The notes under the pieces were generated by a model. It worked only from the letters and a program-made list of their open reading frames with translations, had not been told where the DNA came from and made no database searches. 64,000 nt of DNA. Source: Selaginella tamariscina (lineage: Eukaryota > Streptophyta > Lycopodiopsida > Selaginellales > Selaginellaceae). Positions 59,545-64,000 of this stretch are shown here, in pieces. The stretch covers positions 346,001-410,000 of the forward strand of contig PUQB01000143.1 in the NCBI GenBank assembly GCA_003024785.1, in the 5' to 3' direction. How positions within the stretch are numbered: the first letter of the stretch is position 1; each line of letters starts with the position of its first letter. The translations under genes and the position numbers were made by a program.

Positions 59545-62500
59545 TCTACCTATCTATCTATATATATAGATATAGATATGTATTACGATGAAGAGTACTC
59601 TTACTAATACCAGCTGTAATCAAATAAATCATTGGAATATACCTCCATCATGTTGCGAATGATTTGTGTGGATTTTAATATTGAGCATGCACCGAGTACT
59701 GATTCTTCAGTCGCCTTGGGATCGTTTAAATTTGAACTAATTCGCGGCAAAAGTCTCCTTGGCATATTGGGGTATCTTTGTAACAGTAATTGAAGCACAT
59801 CACCAGCATACCTGGCAAATAAAAATAATGATTTAGCATGTCATGTATATATGCAATATATATACATATGTACGAACAGACATACACACGTGTATGTACA
59901 ATATAACGTACATATCAATAAAAACTCGATGAATATATACATAAGTGTTAAGTATAGTATATAGTATATACTATATAAGATTAGGAATATATACATTATA
60001 GCATTACATAATGATAATGTTATAATACATAGTTAAATCATTACTAATTATAACAATATTACTAAAAAGCTTACGTTCTGATATCCTTGTAGTGGTGTAA
60101 AGAAATACTTAAAATATCATCCCCGAGAAGCTCCACAGCCGGAGGCAGACTAGCTGTGGTATTCACATAATATTCATAAAATTGTGTTTCTGCACTTCGT
60201 AATAGGTTTTGTATATATACCCTTTGGTAAACCCACATCAATGGCCTGCATAAGAAAAACAAATATATAATATTAATATAAATATATATTGCATATTTGA
60301 TGCTTGAAGTTTAGTTTATTCATAGTTTAATGCTTAAGATATAACACGCACACGTACACACATTACACATACGCGCGTTACCTCCTTGGACACTTAGTAG
60401 CGTAGTTAACAAGGTAATTAACAGCAGGCTCCGTTAAAGCTGCCCTTTCAGCGTCCCAAGCTCCTCTAGTTGAGCTCCACTTTGAATTTTCCACAGTCCC
60501 TATGCAATTAACTCGTTAACGTACACTGACATTTGTATGTGTGTGTGTCTGTGTGTGTGTGTGAGAGAGAGAGAGAATCCACACACCACACACACAGTAT
60601 TTACTGAGAAAATTCTTACCAAAGTTAACCACAGCATTTATCACTGAAACTAGTAGCCCGAGGACGCTAGATTCATCGCCCATTGCTTTCAATAAATATC
60701 TGAAATACACATATATCTGCATATATACATACATAACACAATAGATCATGTTATATATATTTATTATATGCTTTTTACCCGCATAGTTTGTGAAGAACGA
60801 GTGCGATGTGATTTCTCAGTTCCGGCCCCCCGTACGTAGCTCCAAATGACCCGTGTACAGAATACGGTCGCTCAGCCGTATAAAAGTCAGGAATACAAGT
60901 GCCAAGTGCGTATAAAACGGCTTCTATACGGGAAAGTAATACACGCAAATAATCCTTTACTGGCCCTGCAAAACATACAGTTAGTACACAAAAAATAATA
61001 TATATATATATATATATATAAGAACTTAATAATATTAACTATAAGGTGATCTAACTTATCATTAACCTTGGCCTTCGAAGTTAACTGAGATCTCCTCGAG
61101 GACGGAAAGTGGACCAAGCATGTGTAAGTCAACAAGTTCATTAACGAAAACCATTTCTTCAGCAGACGGAATATGCCATTCGGGACGTAATGTGCCATCG
61201 TCGATTTTATCCTTTGTTCCGATCCATGTCTCAACTCCTTTCGAGGTCGAGGGCCTTAAAAACACAATGTTTCTTAGTATATAATAAAAGTATATAAGTT
61301 AAGTGTGTATATAGATCATATTATCTGTATGTATTAAACGTATATGGATATATAAAAGTAGGCTTACTTGAAGTAGTTTAATGGATAGTAAGATACAAGC
61401 ATCCGCGTAACAATTCTGAGAAAAGACTTCCCCGCATCATTAACCTGCATCAAACATAACCTTATTATAGTATATATTGCGTGTGTGTGTGTGTGTGTGT
61501 GTGTAATGTCTGTATGTATATACCTGTATATGTAAATTTAAGTTATATGTGTACAATCTGTATGTATACGCACGTTTGCTAAAGTGTATGTTAATGTGTG
61601 CATATCAGGACCCAGAGAGAGAGAGAGAGAGAGACGTATCCATGTATATGCACATATATTACCTTGCGGGATGGGGCATTGAATGCCACTTGTATAACTT
61701 CTTTGATAGTTTCCTTGTAAGTATGAAGTGCACTTCCAACAGAAATAGAGCTTGCTAAGATCTTAAGCTGGTAAGTTGCTGTAGTTTCTAATGCTGGTGA
61801 AAGTGTTTCCTGTTTTAAAACAATTATACTATTTGCAGATATATACACGCATTGAGAGAGAGAAGAGAGAGATCACATATATTTAGTTTACCTTTGAATT
61901 GAATTTAGTAACTAGTTCTCTGTTGCAAAATGTAGTCGAGGGTGCCTCTTTGAATGTGGAGATTAATGAAAGCATAATCGGGTTTAATACTAAACTCATA
62001 TATGTCGAAGGATCCCGGGCCACCGCTGCATAGCATAGACATGCCACTTCCTCCACTGCTCCCGGCAACACATTCCCAATCACGAACTTCTTTATACGTC
62101 CCAATGCCTAAAATAAACACATATTAGTTAATGTGTGTATGTACATATGTATATTAATGTGTATGTATGTACGTATGCATGTATGTGTAACCTTCTTGAA
62201 GATATCTGCAGGAAGCTTGCCAAGTAAGAGTGTCAACAAGGAATCATAGTAGCTGCCTGTCTCTATAAGGAATTCATCGTTTGTTGTATCATCTGTAGAG
62301 AAACTATATAAAACATTCAAAAATTAGAATATATATATATATATATTACTGTGTGTACATATATTAATCCATAGCATATACATTTATTATACACATTTAC
62401 ATTATATCTGTGTCCATATATAATATCATATATTAAACATATACATAGTATAATATTAATTATTAAGCTTACGGTGATTGGCAGCCAGATTCCAAGCTTT

Positions 62501-63787
62501 GGAGAAGAGAGAATATTCGCTCGAGAAAGTCAAATGTCCAACGCTCCCAGTCAATGGGGAAAACAGAATATGCCGTTGAAGAATATTCCAGGGAACTTAA
62601 GCTTGATAAAACAGAGCAGTAAAGCTGAAGTGTGGCTAATGTTTTAGGAGGGTCATTAGCGTCTAATCCTGGTAATGTGTTAAACATGGCTTCGAGTAAC
62701 GTATCCCTATAACGTGTAGCACATTCTACGAAAAGGTATACTCTGTTAGTATATATATTTTCATGTCTTATCCACTATAAGACATTCAATTCTAGATGTT
62801 ATAAATATCACACACACACACACACAGAGTTCTACATTTTACAAGCGTATAACATAATATAGAAGGTACCTGATTTCTCATTTTCATACAAAATTAATAT
62901 AGGCCTCGCACATAAGGCAAGGGTCGTCACCGCTCAAGTTGGTGCGTAGCAGTAATCTGAAATTAATTAAATAGTTTTTAAACACAATAACATAGATATT
63001 TAGCTATTCGTATATAATTACGTTAAGTATAGACTACATATGGATGTTTAAAACAAGTACATGTACACATGTACACCTTCACATAGTATGTACATCTCTC
63101 TCTCTCTCTCTCGGAGCATATCACATTTATATAGATTTGCATCATCTTTTTGTATACATGCATTCTCATATGTGTATGTATTTTGCCAAGTTATATGCTG
63201 TTTATTTGTGCTTATCATAATTATACATGATCTTATGTATATATATAGCACACAACATACACACGCACACACGTACCGAGTTCATAGCGGTTTGAAAAGA
63301 GCAGATTGCAGCAGGCAAAGCTAGGGAAGGCTCTATATAGCTCAAGCGTGAGAGTGTCTTGGAGCACGTCTCTGCAAGTCTGTCACTTTTGCTGTATTGG
63401 CCCACGCTCCACAAGACGTAGAATTTGCTTCAGAAAGCACCGCCGGTCCAATTCGCTTAACGCTCTGCAAACGTATGCGTGTTACATTATGCAAATGAAC
63501 ATCCAGACATTAATAAACTTACAAATATACATATGTATACAACTGTTTAATATACATATGCAGGCGTATATAAAGTATGGGACTTAAACATAATTGTGTG
63601 TGCGTGCTTACCTTGTTTGTTTGTCGTCACAAAGGCGCTTTGAGAAGTAATGCATAAGGTTTGAAAGAAAATGCTCCAACCAATCTGTCCATGATCCACC
63701 GTTGGATGGATGATAATAAGGCTCTAAATAATCCACAAGCTTTTCAAAGTGTGATTGTGCTGAACTCCCAGAAGCAAGCAAATTAAC
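54241..63787 (-). CDS. PA200: Proteasome activator PA200/BLM10 (C-terminal ~1,450 codons; 5' end outside window)
   Basis: PA200 is a huge HEAT-repeat protein that caps the 20S proteasome in nucleus and cytosol and opens its gate with its C-terminus. Thirty exons fit GT-AG rules in one order (5' to 3'): 63612-63787, 63277-63464, 62870-62956, 62473-62706, 62192-62303, 61892-62107, 61663-61809, 61368-61444, 61067-61254, 60779-60965, 60620-60699, 60382-60499, 60075-60245, 59611-59811, 59415-59457, 59276-59318, 58965-59101, 58405-58505, 57959-58259, 57436-57712, 56989-57137, 56689-56812, 56376-56597, 55945-56040, 55499-55677, 55324-55405, 55024-55151, 54766-54855, 54370-54523, 54241-54279. Family hallmarks: LPGLDANDPPKTLATLQLY, YYHPSNGGSWTDWLEHFL, SVPYDIPSWLPETVT, EFRRTHSDTW and a final SYFA. 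Exons 63277-63464 and 62870-62956 each need a frame shift. Full plant proteins have about 1,800 residues, so roughly 350 are missing upstream. Confidence 0.95.
59500..59580. repeat. (TG)n and (TATC)n tract inside a PA200 intron
   Basis: A long TG run (about 59505-59542) is followed by TATCTATCTATATATATAGATATAGATA, which can fold as a hairpin. Similar (TG)n, (CA)n or (GA)n runs occur in many introns of this gene, for example 55207-55232, 55461-55497, 56651-56672, 58365-58384 and 61480-61504. Confidence 0.9.
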
Positions 63788-64000
63788 CTGTAGTTAGCAT
63801 TAATAACAACATTATAATATTTATTATATTTTATTAACAGTTACACATACATACAAGTATGTACTGTAAGCAAAAAGCAGAACGCGCACGCGCGCACGCG
63901 CACACACACCTAAAGCCTCTACACACACACAAATTATATAATATTATACGGCACATTTCGATCTTTTAAAATATTCTTCAGTTGTGTGTATGTTTATGTC
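63788..64000. other. Intron of PA200 at the window edge
   Basis: Sequence upstream of the exon acceptor at 63788-63790 is AT-rich with (CA)n and CGCG-CACGCGCA runs. No further exon was recognised before the window ends. Confidence 0.5.

Overview
The window is nuclear DNA from a green plant (a streptophyte; the sequence does not say which lineage, but I see nothing pointing to a seed plant). The evidence is spliced genes with GT-AG introns, a SWEET-type sugar transporter, a RING-H2 protein, the plant form of proteasome activator PA200, Ty1/Copia and Ty3/Gypsy retrotransposons with tRNA-Met-type primer sites, and a hAT-type BED finger fragment. Between genes the DNA is very AT-rich and full of (TG/CA)n, (CT)n and (TA)n tracts.

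Layout. 0-3.1 kb: a six-exon gene with a ParB-like domain followed by the two halves of an N4/N6-type DNA methyltransferase, with several frame breaks. 3.2-9.7 kb: copy A of a ~6.3-kb segment ending in a SWEET gene (minus strand). 11-13.4 kb: a retroelement-like repeat. 13.4-15.8 kb: a minisatellite and a Copia LTR/leader fragment. 16.6-18 kb: an aerolysin-like gene with a lectin-like N-terminal part, carrying a tandem duplication and frame breaks. 18-22 kb: gene-poor AT-rich DNA with direct repeats and a foldback element. 22.9-23.8 kb: a two-part higher-order tandem repeat. 25.1-31.3 kb: copy B of the 6.3-kb segment, with a SWEET pseudogene that has lost exons and abuts a BED finger fragment. 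32.1-36.7 kb: a Copia element (minus). 37.5-38.6 kb: a second copy, partly inverted, of the 12-kb repeat. 38.7-39.4 kb: a RING-H2 gene. 41.9-48.0 kb: a decayed Gypsy element (plus) with a nested insertion. 49.1-53.3 kb: two Copia remnants on opposite strands. 54.2 kb to the right edge: the C-terminal ~1,450 codons of PA200 on the minus strand in 30 exons.

The genes do not form an operon or obvious pathway. The common themes are duplication (segmental, tandem and exon-scale) and single-base frame breaks in otherwise conserved exons. The latter occur in at least five unrelated genes, so some may be assembly indels rather than true gene decay. The most unusual item is the ParB/methyltransferase gene at the left edge. 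Gene models were made by eye from splice signals and reading frame; no alignment or database search was run.
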